From the NCBI GenBank assembly GCA_022340465.1, contig JAJDNW010000051.1, forward strand, positions 1-44,804: DNA of 44,804 nt. The letters are read 5' to 3'. Under the pieces are notes generated by a model. It was given only the letters and a program-made list of their open reading frames with translations, was not told the origin of the DNA and ran no database searches. The stretch is from Deltaproteobacteria bacterium. Lineage in GTDB: Bacteria > Desulfobacterota > Desulfobacteria > Desulfobacterales > B30-G6. The position numbers and the translations under genes were made by a program. Shown piece after piece: positions 27,383 through 36,022 of this stretch (positions are counted from its first letter, which is position 1; each line of letters begins with the position of its first letter).

Positions 27383-29716
27383 TTATTCGATAGGGGTATT
27401 CTCGACCAGATTCCAGATGCCGCAGGGGCACGCGCCGGCGCAGAAACCGCACCCGATGCACCGTGACGCATCCACCACATATTCGAACGCATCCCCGCTC
27501 TTTTCCATGCGGCTGATGGCCGACTCCGGGCACATGGCCACGCATATGCCGCAATCCCTGCACTGGCCGCAGGAAGCGCACTGGCTGCCGCACTGGCTCA
27601 GGTCCTCGTAAGCCGTTATCCTGGGATCGTAGTAGGCCATGGAAACCCGTTCAATATCGATGACCTGTTTCCGGGTGGCGGACGGCCTTTTCCCTTCCAG
27701 GATGTCCCCGATGGCGGCGGCGGCCTTGCGACCGGCGCCGATGGCATCGGTCAGCAGCCCCGGGCGGACGATGTCGCCTACGGCAAACACCTTGGGGTTG
27801 GTTGTCTGAAAATACGCATCTACCTTCACATGGCCCTTTTCCACGGCCACGTCCTCGGGAAGAAATGCCAAATCGGGCACATCGCCTATGGAAACAACGA
27901 CGGTATCCGCCGGAATCAGTTCACCGCCTTCCAGGACGACTCCCTTGGCGGTGATTTTGCTGGTGAACACGGGCCATCTGAACTCGGCGCCGGCGGCTTC
28001 CGCGTCCTCGCGCTCTTTGCCGAAGGAGGCCGGCGTCTGGACATCCAGAAGGGTCAGTTTATCGGCTCCCAGCCTGGCGGCTTCGGTAGCAACGTCGCAG
28101 CCGACATTGCCGGCACCGATGACAACCACACGGGTGCCGACCTTTAGCGTTCCCTTTTTGGCATTGCTTAAAAATTCGAGAGCGCCGATCATGCGCTCCT
28201 TGCCCGGGATGTTAAGCAGCCTGGGTTTCCGGGCGCCTGCCGCTATGACCACCGCATCGAAATCCGTTATCAGCGCCTCGGTGTCTTTTGCGGTCAGCCG
28301 TTGCTGCAGATGAACATGCGGTATGACCTCCTGAATGCGTTCCAGCTCTTTTGCCACAACCGCTTTTGGAATACGGCTGTTTGGTATCACCGAAGCGACC
28401 TTTCCGCCGAGAACCGCGGTAGCGTCGTAAACGACGGCCTCGATCCCCTGAAGCCGCAGCTGCCATGCCATGGAGATGCCGGCCGGCCCACCGCCGACCA
28501 CCGCCACCCTTTTACCGTTCAATGCGGGAAATTCCGGCAGGTTGGCATCGATGCTGGCCTTTCCCAGTCCGGTTATGTCCACCGGCGTCATGAAAGCCGA
28601 CTGTTTGGTGCACGACTGCATGCAAAGATTGGGACACAGGTACCCGCAAACGGTCGCCGGAAACGGCGTGTAGGCCAGGGCCATATCCACCGCTTCGTCG
28701 ACACGGCCCTCCCGCACCATGCGCCAGCGCGCCTGCACGGGTATTCCGGTGGGGCAGGCATCCTGACAGGGCGATATATATTGGCCGTTTTCCCAGACAG
28801 GCACCTGGCGGCGCAGGTCCCCACGGGTGATCACGGGAATCGGGCTGCGGTCGACATCGGTCAGATCCCCCACCAGCCCCCCCACACCGAGGGCCCGGTC
28901 CCACACATCCTGCCTGAATTGCGCCATGGAACGCCTTTGCGCCGAGGTCTTCTCGTGGGGCAGACGGGCCCGCAGCAACTGCCACTCGTCGCGGCGACCC
29001 ATCTCCTGCTTGAGTTCGATGCGACCGATCTTTTCCAGAAACAACTGCATGTTTTCCTGAAGCCAGGACCAGTCCCCGTCCCCGATGGGGACCATCTTGG
29101 CATCCGTCTGGCTGAACCCGCCGTGTGGGCCTTTTAGAAAAACCTTGCCTCCGACCATGCCCACCAGGGGGCGGTACCCGAGAACATTCCCGGCATTCTG
29201 GGGGGCGTGACCGCAGATGACGGCTATGCCGCCGGCCATGAACTCTCCGAAGTAGTCCCCGGCAGACCCCAGCACCCACAGTTCGGGGGGAGCAAAACGG
29301 GGGTTGTGTTTGGTCATGGTCATGCCGCGGGCGCCGATATTGCCGGCCACGTAAATCTTGCCCTGGGCCATGGCATTGGCCACGCCATTGGAGGCATGAC
29401 CGTGAACGGTGATCTCGGCGCCGGTGTTGAGCCAGCCCACATCGTCCGAAGCCGGTCCCATGACCTTGATGTGGGTGTTGGGATACCCCATGGACCCCAC
29501 CCGTTGTCCGGGGTGTCCCTGGATGTTCACATGGACGGCTTCTCCGTCGCTGCACCGCAACCGCCCGCCGATACCGTGCTGCCCGAAGGCATGCACCATC
29601 AGGGAACGCTTGCCCTCCCTGACGGCCTCCTGGATATGCTCTTCCAAAACACGGGATGCGATGCGCCGGCCGTGGTGCTGACCTGAAAACACGTGTGGTT
29701 GGTCGTCGGAATTCAT
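27383..29716 (-). CDS. Glutamate synthase: GXGXG domain fused to FAD-dependent oxidoreductase and ferredoxin
   Basis: 777 aa. The N-terminal third (about 20-200) is a GXGXG beta-helix as found at the C terminus of bacterial GltB (GSMGYPNTHIKV, ITVHGHASNGVANAM, GSAGDYFGEFMAGG). Next comes the GltD-like double-cluster helical domain (CQDACPTGIPV, about 315; CGYLCPNLCMQSC), the FAD/NAD fold (VAVVGGGPAGISMAWQL, about 405; VVVIGAGNVGCDVA), and two C-terminal [4Fe-4S] sites (CGQCRDCGICVAMCP; CIGCGFCAGACPCG, 715-770). It would pass NAD(P)H or ferredoxin electrons to the FMN core encoded upstream. GGAG lies 8 nt before the ATG. Third gene of a three-gene glutamate synthase unit. Confidence 0.88.
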   Translation of the reverse strand: MNSDDQPHVFSGQHHGRRIASRVLEEHIQEAVREGKRSLMVHAFGQHGIGGRLRCSDGEAVHVNIQGHPGQRVGSMGYPNTHIKVMGPASDDVGWLNTGAEITVHGHASNGVANAMAQGKIYVAGNIGARGMTMTKHNPRFAPPELWVLGSAGDYFGEFMAGGIAVICGHAPQNAGNVLGYRPLVGMVGGKVFLKGPHGGFSQTDAKMVPIGDGDWSWLQENMQLFLEKIGRIELKQEMGRRDEWQLLRARLPHEKTSAQRRSMAQFRQDVWDRALGVGGLVGDLTDVDRSPIPVITRGDLRRQVPVWENGQYISPCQDACPTGIPVQARWRMVREGRVDEAVDMALAYTPFPATVCGYLCPNLCMQSCTKQSAFMTPVDITGLGKASIDANLPEFPALNGKRVAVVGGGPAGISMAWQLRLQGIEAVVYDATAVLGGKVASVIPNSRIPKAVVAKELERIQEVIPHVHLQQRLTAKDTEALITDFDAVVIAAGARKPRLLNIPGKERMIGALEFLSNAKKGTLKVGTRVVVIGAGNVGCDVATEAARLGADKLTLLDVQTPASFGKEREDAEAAGAEFRWPVFTSKITAKGVVLEGGELIPADTVVVSIGDVPDLAFLPEDVAVEKGHVKVDAYFQTTNPKVFAVGDIVRPGLLTDAIGAGRKAAAAIGDILEGKRPSATRKQVIDIERVSMAYYDPRITAYEDLSQCGSQCASCGQCRDCGICVAMCPESAISRMEKSGDAFEYVVDASRCIGCGFCAGACPCGIWNLVENTPIE

Positions 29717-29821
29717 TTTTAATCTCCGCCTATTCGATCCTACCGTTTACCGGTTATCCGGCGATTGCTGTCGCCCATTTGCGGCAAGCCGGAAAATATA
29801 CTAGAATACCCTTCGTGGTCT

Positions 29822-31456
29822 TTAAACAACATAGCGAATACTCAGCCTTTCTGCCGCAGCCTGGTCGGATATGCCCAAGGCATCCGACATCCCGATGGGC
29901 AGCGATGTGGACCTTCCCAGCGGTGCCACTATTTTTTTCAGTTCGGTGTCGAATCCCAGGAAAAGATCGACGACCCTCTCCGCCACCTTCTCGGTGTCCA
30001 GCCGTCGATACAGCCGGGGGTCCTGCGACGTGATGCCCTTGGGACAGTGCCCGATGTTGCAGATGTTGCAGCGGTCGGATTCGCTCCCCAGACACCCGGC
30101 GGCCGCCTGCATGACATACTTTCCAATCTGCACCCCGCTGGCTCCCAGCATGATCAGGGCTGCGGCGTTGGCGGCCAGGTTGCCGCTCTTTCCGATGCCT
30201 CCTCCGGCGAACAGGGGAATCTCGTTCTGCTTGCCAACCGTCACCAGGTTCAGATAGCTGTCCCGGATGTTGCTGGCTATGGGATGCCCCATGTGGTTCA
30301 TGGACACGTTGTAGGCCGCGCCGGTGCCGCCGTCCTCTCCGTCGATGGCCAAACCGCCGGCATACGGATTGCGGGCCAGGTTGTTCAACACCGCCAGGGC
30401 GGTGGAGGTTCCCGAAATTTTAGGATAGACCGGCACGCGAAACCCCCAGGCCATGGACATGGAGATGATCATTTTGGCCACGGACTCCTCGATGGAGTAT
30501 TTTGTCTGGTGCGTCGGCGGGCTGGGAAGGCTGACCCCGGGGGGGACGCCCCTGATGGCGGCAATCAGTTTGTTCACCTTGTGCCACATGAGGAGTCCGC
30601 CGTCGCCCGGTTTCGCCCCCTGCCCGTACTTGATCTCGATGGCGCAGGGGTCTTCCTGCATGTCCGGAATGGCCTGAATGATCTCGTCCCAGCCGAAGTA
30701 ACCGCTGGCAATCTGCAGGATCACGTACTTTAAAAAGCGCGACCGCAGCAGCCGCGGGGGGCAGCCGCCCTCACCGGTACTGATGCGCACCGGCATGCCC
30801 AGCTCCTCGTTGAGATACGCCACCCCCATCTGCAACCCTTCCCACATGTTGGGAGAAAGCGCCCCGAAGGACATGCCGCCTATGATCAACGGATAGATCT
30901 CCCTGATAGGCGGAATCCAGCCGTTTTCGCTTAAAAATTTGAGGTTCTCCTCCGGTGGCAGCACCCTTCCCAGGAGGGTTTTCAATTCGAATTCATGCCT
31001 TCCGGCATCCAGTGCCGGGTCGGTCAACATGGAAATGCGGATAAACTTCAGCTGGTCCAGGATGCCGCCGGCGACATTCCGCCGCCCCCCCCGGCGACGC
31101 GGCTGTCCGCCCCTGTTCACGTGGTAGCGCAACTTGTCGGGCTCATCGCTGCGCAGGGGCATAATGGCGTCGTTGGGGCACACCATGCTGCACATGGCGC
31201 ATCCGACACAGGCATACGCGGGCTCGGTCAGCTGCCTGATGCCGTGATACACGTCGAACGTATTCGTCGACGCCCCCGCGGGCTCCAGCGTCGTTTTCAC
31301 ACGGCGTTTTCGAAACGCCGCCAACTCGATTGCGTTGACCGGGCAGACAGCGGTACACTTGCCGCACAGCGTGCATTTGTCCTTGCTCCACTGAATCTGC
31401 CAGGGCAGATCCTTGACGCTCAATGAGGAAGGGGCAATGGGTCTGTCTGGGTACAT
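29822..31456 (-). CDS. Glutamate synthase FMN core subunit with N-terminal ferredoxin domain
   Basis: 544 aa. Two [4Fe-4S] motifs (CTLCGKCTAVCP near 30; CVGCAMCSMVCP near 85) precede the FMN/2-oxoglutarate barrel: IGGMSFGALSPNMW, STGEGGCPPRL, IKYGQGAKPGDGG, IDGEDGGTGAA, FAGGGIGKSGN, and the iron-sulfur loop CNICNIGHCPKG near 462. This is the archaeal-type arrangement in which amidotransferase and GXGXG domains are separate proteins. The ATG 31454-31456 is favoured by AGGAGGT directly upstream; the frame extends 35 codons further without homology and overlaps the amidotransferase gene. Actual overlap is 37 nt. Confidence 0.9.
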   Translation of the reverse strand: MYPDRPIAPSSLSVKDLPWQIQWSKDKCTLCGKCTAVCPVNAIELAAFRKRRVKTTLEPAGASTNTFDVYHGIRQLTEPAYACVGCAMCSMVCPNDAIMPLRSDEPDKLRYHVNRGGQPRRRGGRRNVAGGILDQLKFIRISMLTDPALDAGRHEFELKTLLGRVLPPEENLKFLSENGWIPPIREIYPLIIGGMSFGALSPNMWEGLQMGVAYLNEELGMPVRISTGEGGCPPRLLRSRFLKYVILQIASGYFGWDEIIQAIPDMQEDPCAIEIKYGQGAKPGDGGLLMWHKVNKLIAAIRGVPPGVSLPSPPTHQTKYSIEESVAKMIISMSMAWGFRVPVYPKISGTSTALAVLNNLARNPYAGGLAIDGEDGGTGAAYNVSMNHMGHPIASNIRDSYLNLVTVGKQNEIPLFAGGGIGKSGNLAANAAALIMLGASGVQIGKYVMQAAAGCLGSESDRCNICNIGHCPKGITSQDPRLYRRLDTEKVAERVVDLFLGFDTELKKIVAPLGRSTSLPIGMSDALGISDQAAAERLSIRYVV

Positions 31457-32550
31457 ATCTCGACCTCCTGTCGCTCCGGGCCCACGATGACCGTGTCCAG
31501 GTGCATGGGTTGAAAATCTTTTTCTCTGTCCCGGTCCGGGATAACGGCGTCCAGCCCGCATATTTCGGAGGAAAAGGCGTATCTGCCGGGACGCCCGCCC
31601 ACCACGCCGGGACGCAGTTTTTTCCGGTCCTGAAGCATGAACAGCGAGTGATCCGGCAGGCAGCCGATGACACAGTTGGGGCCGTCGATAATCAAGCGGC
31701 GACAGGATTGCTTCAGGTGCGTCAACAGGGGGGCATCGGGGCGGCCCGCCAGGTCACTGTCCTGCAGCGGCGTGATGATGTGCTTGTAAGCCTCGATACC
31801 CAGGCCGAGCTTGGTGGCCGCGTAGTGCAGGATATGCGTGAACACTTCCGAATCCGACTGGTAGCCGGTGTATCCTTCGAAATTGCGTGACAGCAGAAAT
31901 TCCTTGATGGGCGTAAAAGCCGTATTTTCGCCGTTGGTCATGGTGGCATAGCCTTGGATAAAGAAGGGATGGCAGGCGTAAAGGTTGATGGCATAGTTGG
32001 TGTTCTGACGCCCCTGCGCCATGATTACCCGCGCTTCCAGTTCCTTTCTGTCCAGCTTGAGGTAGTCGGCCACCGTCATAGGGTCGCCGATCTCCTTGAG
32101 CATAATCACGTCCGGCCAGAAAGAGTAGACGATCATGTCTCCCTTTTCCTCGCCCATGGCCCGGAGTTGCAGACGGATGCTCAGCAATTTTTCCTGCAGA
32201 TCCTCCCACTGGAGGTCCTCCCACTCTTCCGGGTATTCGTAGGCCCGGATCAGGTAGACGTCACGTTTGGGAATATCCAGCGGCCGTTTTTTTGGCACCT
32301 TGATGGTAATCTTGTACTTGGTCATGAATCCGATATCCATCATGAAGGCATCCAGGCGCTTCAATCCACTGTCAGTAAAAATACCGGACAGAATGGGGGC
32401 GTCCTTGATGTCCTCGAAAGGGCCGCCCAAATCTCGCAGGAAGAGACCCACGCCGGAACCGTCGTGGCCCTCCCGCATGACATCCATGGCCTGCATGGCA
32501 ACCATCGGAGAAACAGGTATTTCACTAGACATTGCAAATAAGCGGCACAT
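31420..32550 (-). CDS. Glutamate synthase amidotransferase subunit (class II GATase)
   Basis: 376 aa. It begins MCRLFAMSS, so the N-terminal nucleophile is Cys2 after methionine removal. Other Ntn-amidotransferase features are EGHDGSGVG, AQGRQNTNYAINLYACHPF and MTNGENTAF, where TNGEN stands at the usual HNGE position. It releases ammonia from glutamine for the FMN core encoded next. AAGGAG precedes the ATG. First gene of the unit; long 5' region with a hairpin (32624-32645). Confidence 0.88.
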   Translation of the reverse strand: MCRLFAMSSEIPVSPMVAMQAMDVMREGHDGSGVGLFLRDLGGPFEDIKDAPILSGIFTDSGLKRLDAFMMDIGFMTKYKITIKVPKKRPLDIPKRDVYLIRAYEYPEEWEDLQWEDLQEKLLSIRLQLRAMGEEKGDMIVYSFWPDVIMLKEIGDPMTVADYLKLDRKELEARVIMAQGRQNTNYAINLYACHPFFIQGYATMTNGENTAFTPIKEFLLSRNFEGYTGYQSDSEVFTHILHYAATKLGLGIEAYKHIITPLQDSDLAGRPDAPLLTHLKQSCRRLIIDGPNCVIGCLPDHSLFMLQDRKKLRPGVVGGRPGRYAFSSEICGLDAVIPDRDREKDFQPMHLDTVIVGPERQEVEICTQTDPLPLPH

Positions 32551-32623
32551 GCTCTATTTTTCTCCTTTCATTAGAAACCGCCCATCGTAGATGTGATCAC
32601 CTTTGACGCGTCGAGGGAGGACA

Positions 32624-32645
32624 TTTGAATGAAAACCCATTCAAA
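32624..32645 (-). promoter_or_regulatory. Leader hairpin upstream of the glutamate synthase operon
   Basis: TTTGAATG and CATTCAAA form a perfect 8-bp stem around a 6-nt loop, 75-95 nt before the amidotransferase start. It may lie in the 5' leader or be a dyad operator. No known riboswitch consensus was recognised. Confidence 0.35.
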
Positions 32646-32818
32646 AAATGTTTCTAATTTTAGCAAATCCGGAACGTTCTGGGGGGCAATGGCTCTCCGT
32701 CGCACGGTATGTAAGAGCAAAAACCATACCAGATCACAAACATCGCGTGCGGTTCGCGACATGCCAGGGATCCAATGGTGTCGGCCAGGAAGAACACCCC
32801 TGGTTTTTCGGGCGGCAA

Positions 32819-32834
32819 ATTACATATTTGTAAT
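32819..32834. promoter_or_regulatory. Operator-like palindrome
   Basis: ATTACA-TATT-TGTAAT, a 6-bp dyad with a 4-bp centre in the AT-rich middle of the divergent gap. Shape fits a dimeric repressor site, but no regulator can be named. Confidence 0.3.
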
Positions 32835-32938
32835 GAAAATGCGATTTTATACACAAAATTGTCATTTTATCTTTTCCGATAGGCTCGCCGCCCCGGGCCA
32901 AGCTGCGGGAGGATTCCATCCGAATTGTCATTATGCTG

Positions 32939-32967
32939 TTGCCATTTGGGAAATTACCGTGTAAATA
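32939..32967 (+). promoter_or_regulatory. Candidate promoter of mscS
   Basis: TTGCCA (32939-32944), 17-bp spacer, TAAATA (32962-32967). The -35 fits well, the -10 moderately. Transcription would start about 30 bp before the ATG at 33005. Confidence 0.35.
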
Positions 32968-33004
32968 CCTAACAAACTGAAAACCTTGGGTTAAAGGAGA
33001 CGTC

Positions 33005-33913
33005 ATGCAAAACGAAATTGCGTCGAAAGTAGAACGCCTGGGGCACGTGTTGACCGAGTACGGCGCCGATATGGTGCAGGCCATGGTGGTTCTCGTGGTG
33101 GGGCTGCTCCTGCTTCAATTTGTCATGCGCAAGCTTAAGGCTTTTGTGGACAAAAAGGCCAAAGACCGCGTGCGCGCCACCACCATTTTCGGCATCGTCT
33201 ATATCCTGTCACTGGTCTTTATCCTTTCAGCGGCTCTGATCACGATCGGCTTCGACAGCCGCAACATTTTCCGCCTGATTGTCCTGGTGGCCCTGGGAGT
33301 CATCGTTGTCCTTCTGGTCCTACGTCCCTACCTGCCCACGCTGCCCTTCAAGGTGGGCAACACGGTCAAGGTGGGCGCCCTCCTGGGAAAGATCGAAGCC
33401 ACCACCATGGTGCACACGCGCATGCGGACCTTCGACGGCAAGACGGTGTTCATTCCCAACTCGAAAATCTTCAATGACTTTGTCATCAACTACCATTTCA
33501 CCCCCACCCGCAGGTTGAAAATCGACATCCCCATCCGTCACGCCAGGGACATTCTCAGAACCAAGCAGCTCATGGAGGCCATCATGATCGAAGACCCCCG
33601 CGCGCTGCTGAAACCCGCCAGGCCCGTTGTTTACGTACTGAACCTGGTGGACGGCTGCGTCAAGATAGGGGCCCGCTGTTGGGTTGAAAACGCCAAGTTC
33701 TGGGTGACCCAGTGCGACCTGCTGGAAAAGTTTTTGGCAGCCATGGACAGGGAAAAAATAACCTTGGCCGGCCGGCGCCAGGCCATCCGTGTATTCCACG
33801 AAACCCCTCTGCAGCTGATCGACGCAGATCCGGAAACAGCTCCCGGTGAGCCGACCGGGCCAAACGCCGTGGAAGCGTCTTTCAGCGCTGTCAGCGACGC
33901 CGATGAGATATAA
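33005..33913 (+). CDS. Small-conductance mechanosensitive channel (MscS family)
   Basis: 302-aa inner-membrane channel that opens under membrane tension. Three hydrophobic segments (about 24-42, 59-82, 88-106) precede the MscS beta domain (LPFKVGNTVKVGALLGKIEATTM-type sequence split by R/T, then FIPNSKIFNDFVINY). The C terminus beyond residue 275 is polar and poorly conserved. AAAGGAG lies upstream of the ATG. The small unknown gene follows after 11 bp. Confidence 0.9.
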   Translation: MQNEIASKVERLGHVLTEYGADMVQAMVVLVVGLLLLQFVMRKLKAFVDKKAKDRVRATTIFGIVYILSLVFILSAALITIGFDSRNIFRLIVLVALGVIVVLLVLRPYLPTLPFKVGNTVKVGALLGKIEATTMVHTRMRTFDGKTVFIPNSKIFNDFVINYHFTPTRRLKIDIPIRHARDILRTKQLMEAIMIEDPRALLKPARPVVYVLNLVDGCVKIGARCWVENAKFWVTQCDLLEKFLAAMDREKITLAGRRQAIRVFHETPLQLIDADPETAPGEPTGPNAVEASFSAVSDADEI

Positions 33914-33924
33914 AGGAGGACCCC

Positions 33925-34245
33925 ATGAAAATAACCGAAGCCATGCAACTGATCGATGAAAACTGGGTGCAAAAGAAAAAGGGGTTCCGTGTCTGCCTGC
34001 AGCGGCGTGAGGGATCGGATTGGATTACCGAGTACTCCCCGGGTGAAAAGGCCGCCCCCCTGGATTCGGACGTCACCACCTGGCGTCTTGCCTGGAAGCT
34101 GGCGCAAAGCACACCGCTGCGAACGGACGGCCCCCGGGAAGGCGACATGGTCAACGTCTTCGTCGTTGACCAGGACAACGCGCCGATCACCTACTATTCC
34201 ACGGGAGAAAAAGCCGTTTTCAACGCCTGCTCCGACCTGAGCTGA
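33925..34245 (+). CDS. Hypothetical 106-aa protein downstream of mscS
   Basis: No family recognised. Soluble, mixed charge, no signal or membrane segment. It begins MKITEAMQLIDENWVQKKKG, has a central WRLAWKLAQST helix and ends in a VNVFVVDQDNAPITYYSTG strand region. An excellent AAGGAGGA site precedes the ATG, and 11 bp separate it from mscS, so it is very likely translated with the channel. Confidence 0.75.
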   Translation: MKITEAMQLIDENWVQKKKGFRVCLQRREGSDWITEYSPGEKAAPLDSDVTTWRLAWKLAQSTPLRTDGPREGDMVNVFVVDQDNAPITYYSTGEKAVFNACSDLS

Positions 34246-34258
34246 GCGGTCTGTAAAA

Positions 34259-34771
34259 TTGGGGCCAACCAATGTGAAGGTACGACCAGCCACCGATTTG
34301 GACCTGCCGGGAATTGCGAAAATCCACGTGCAAAGCTGGAGGGACGCCTATCGCCATATGCTACCGGCGGTGTTCCTGGGCGACCCCATCGAGCGGGTGC
34401 TGAGCCGGCACTGGCAAAAGACCGACCTTAGAGACAACGGTCTGGTCTTGGTGGCGGAGGCGGATGAACTGGCCGGCTTCATTGCGGTCTGGTGCCGGCC
34501 GGCCCCCTACATAGACAACCTCCACGTCAGGCCGCTTTCGAGGTCGAAAAAGATCGGTTCACGCCTGATGAAAAAGGCTGCCGAAGCATTACTGCGGAAG
34601 GGGCATCGAACCGCCTATCTCTGGGTCTTCGAAAGCAATTGGAAGGCGATTCGATTTTACGAACGTCTGGGAGGCGTCCCGGCCGAAAAGACCACCCAGG
34701 ACATCTTCGGCTACAAGATTCCCAGTTTGAAGATTGAATGGAAGGACATCTCCACGCTTGTCTCGGTGTAG
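34259..34771 (+). CDS. GNAT-family N-acetyltransferase
   Basis: About 170 aa. VRPATDLDLPGIAKIHVQSW is the first strand-helix of the GNAT fold; IDNLHVRPLSRSKKIGSRLM is the acetyl-CoA loop (R/K-x-x-I-G-x-x-L), and AYLWVFESNWKAIRFYERLG is the last conserved motif. Substrate unknown. The start is uncertain: TTG at 34259 or GTG at 34274 (MKVRPAT-type start) are both possible and neither has a strong ribosome-binding site. 13 bp after the preceding gene. Confidence 0.8.
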   Translation: MGPTNVKVRPATDLDLPGIAKIHVQSWRDAYRHMLPAVFLGDPIERVLSRHWQKTDLRDNGLVLVAEADELAGFIAVWCRPAPYIDNLHVRPLSRSKKIGSRLMKKAAEALLRKGHRTAYLWVFESNWKAIRFYERLGGVPAEKTTQDIFGYKIPSLKIEWKDISTLVSV

Positions 34772-34905
34772 CGTGATTACGTGTTACGTCGTGAAATAAG
34801 GTAAAAAAGAATCGGACCTATAACCGATAACAAGGTAAAAGCCTGCCGGCCGAGGGGGGATGCCGCCCCGGCAACCGTTGTGCCTTATTCTGGCTCTCCG
34901 ACCGG

Positions 34906-35661
34906 TCACGCCCCCTTTTTCTCATAACCCTTATCCGCCGGCAATCGTTTCTTAGCAGCTTCCATATTGGCCAACTGATCACACCGCTCATTGCCCATAT
35001 TCCCGGCATGCCCTTTCACCCACTCGAACCTGACATCGTGCTTTTCACAAAGCTCGAGCAATTTTTTCCACAAATCCGGATTTACAGCGGCCTCTCTTTT
35101 ATTTTTCATCCAGCCATTAGCCCTCCACCTCTCGGCCCACCCTTTGGTGATCCCATTGACGACATATTTCGAATCGCTGTGGAGGATGACGTTAGACGGC
35201 CTTTTAAGGAAACCCAGCCCCACAATACAAGCCATCAATTCCATCCGGTTATTGGTTGTGAACCGGTAGCCGCCCGAGAGTTCCTTCACTTTTTTCTTCC
35301 CTCTCATAATAACGACACCATATCCACCGGGGCCGGGATTGCTTGGCGAGCAGCCGCCGTCGGTGTAGATAACGATACCGCCGTCCCCGGAGGCTGTCTT
35401 TGGTTTTGTTGCGGGTTTGCTGGTAGAAGATGCCCTCGGTTTGGTGGGGGACGCCTTCGGTTTCACCTTGTTCGATTTCTTGCCCTCATTTTCCCTAAAG
35501 AAATCTTCCGCTTCTTTCCTGGTCGTGAATCCTTTGAAAACAGCCCCTGAAAATCCACGGACTTGAATTTCGGCACCGTTATCTCCATACCATTCGGTAT
35601 AGATGCCCGGGGTGTTGCCGACAGCGACCGCGTAGAATTTTTTCTTTTTATTACGAGGCAT
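34906..35661 (-). CDS. rnhA: Ribonuclease HI with N-terminal hybrid-binding domain
   Basis: 251 aa. An N-terminal RHBD (KKKFYAVAVGNTPGIYTEW, about 4-50, with FKGFTTRKEAEDFF) grips RNA-DNA hybrids; a Lys/Pro/Ser/Thr-rich linker of about 35 residues follows; then the catalytic domain with YTDGGCSPSNPGPGGYG, NRMELMACIVGL, LHSDSKYVVNGI and the final Asp in GNERCDQLA (D-E-D-D). The ATG at 35659-35661 starts at the RHBD; the frame runs 17 codons further upstream and MAINRN (35691) is an alternative. It is convergent with the GNAT gene. Confidence 0.92.
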   Translation of the reverse strand: MPRNKKKKFYAVAVGNTPGIYTEWYGDNGAEIQVRGFSGAVFKGFTTRKEAEDFFRENEGKKSNKVKPKASPTKPRASSTSKPATKPKTASGDGGIVIYTDGGCSPSNPGPGGYGVVIMRGKKKVKELSGGYRFTTNNRMELMACIVGLGFLKRPSNVILHSDSKYVVNGITKGWAERWRANGWMKNKREAAVNPDLWKKLLELCEKHDVRFEWVKGHAGNMGNERCDQLANMEAAKKRLPADKGYEKKGA

Positions 35662-35746
35662 GCATGGGTGTCCGTTACGATTTATGGCCATTCTCAGCGT
35701 TGCGGATATCATCTATCTTGAAATTTTGCAAAAAAAAGGGAAAATC

Positions 35747-35977
35747 TCAAAAACGGTAGGTATAACGAAAACCGATCGTGTCGAGCCCTTCATTGGGAGA
35801 GGCTAAATACGCGTTGGATACATGATCCAACATGATCGACAGGCCGTGATGGTCGGTAATAAACAGCCCGAGTTCTACAGGGATGCGAAATAACAGCCTC
35901 GATCCCAGCGCTTTCTTATCTTCACCATTTGTTTCTAATTCGCCGTCGTGAAGTGCCAGTCCGAGACCGAGGTTAAA
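35747..35977 (-). pseudogene. Decayed PagL-like lipid A deacylase (acyloxyacyl hydrolase) fragment
   Basis: Reading the minus strand back from a TGA at 35747-35749 gives 76 codons with no start codon in a suitable place: FNLGLGLALHDG, then LGSRLLFRIPVELGL, then DHVSNAYLASPNEGLDTIG and the ending RYTYRF. The His-x-Ser-Asn and NEGLDT order and the aromatic C terminus are typical of outer-membrane PagL-family beta-barrels. A TAG (35978-35980) interrupts the frame, while similar residues (PLGAHGHPG) continue upstream of it, and there is no room for the N-terminal half before the gene ending at 36023. It looks like a truncated relic. Confidence 0.65.
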
Positions 35978-36022
35978 CTAGCCCGGATGGCCGTGTGCTC
36001 CCAAAGGAAACCGGAATAAACC

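Larger units (their letters stand above)
32551..33004. other. 454-bp divergent control region (glutamate synthase / mscS)
   Basis: No gene seen. It holds a perfect hairpin (32624-32645), an operator-like palindrome (32819-32834) and a promoter candidate for mscS (32939-32967). The AT-rich part at 32815-32880 is likely the promoter core for one or both directions. A sigma-54 -24/-12 pair was looked for by eye and not found. Confidence 0.4.

Noticed and set aside
32551-33004. Sigma-54 promoter upstream of the glutamate synthase operon
   Set aside because: No TGGCAC-N5-TTGC-like pair was found on either strand by eye.
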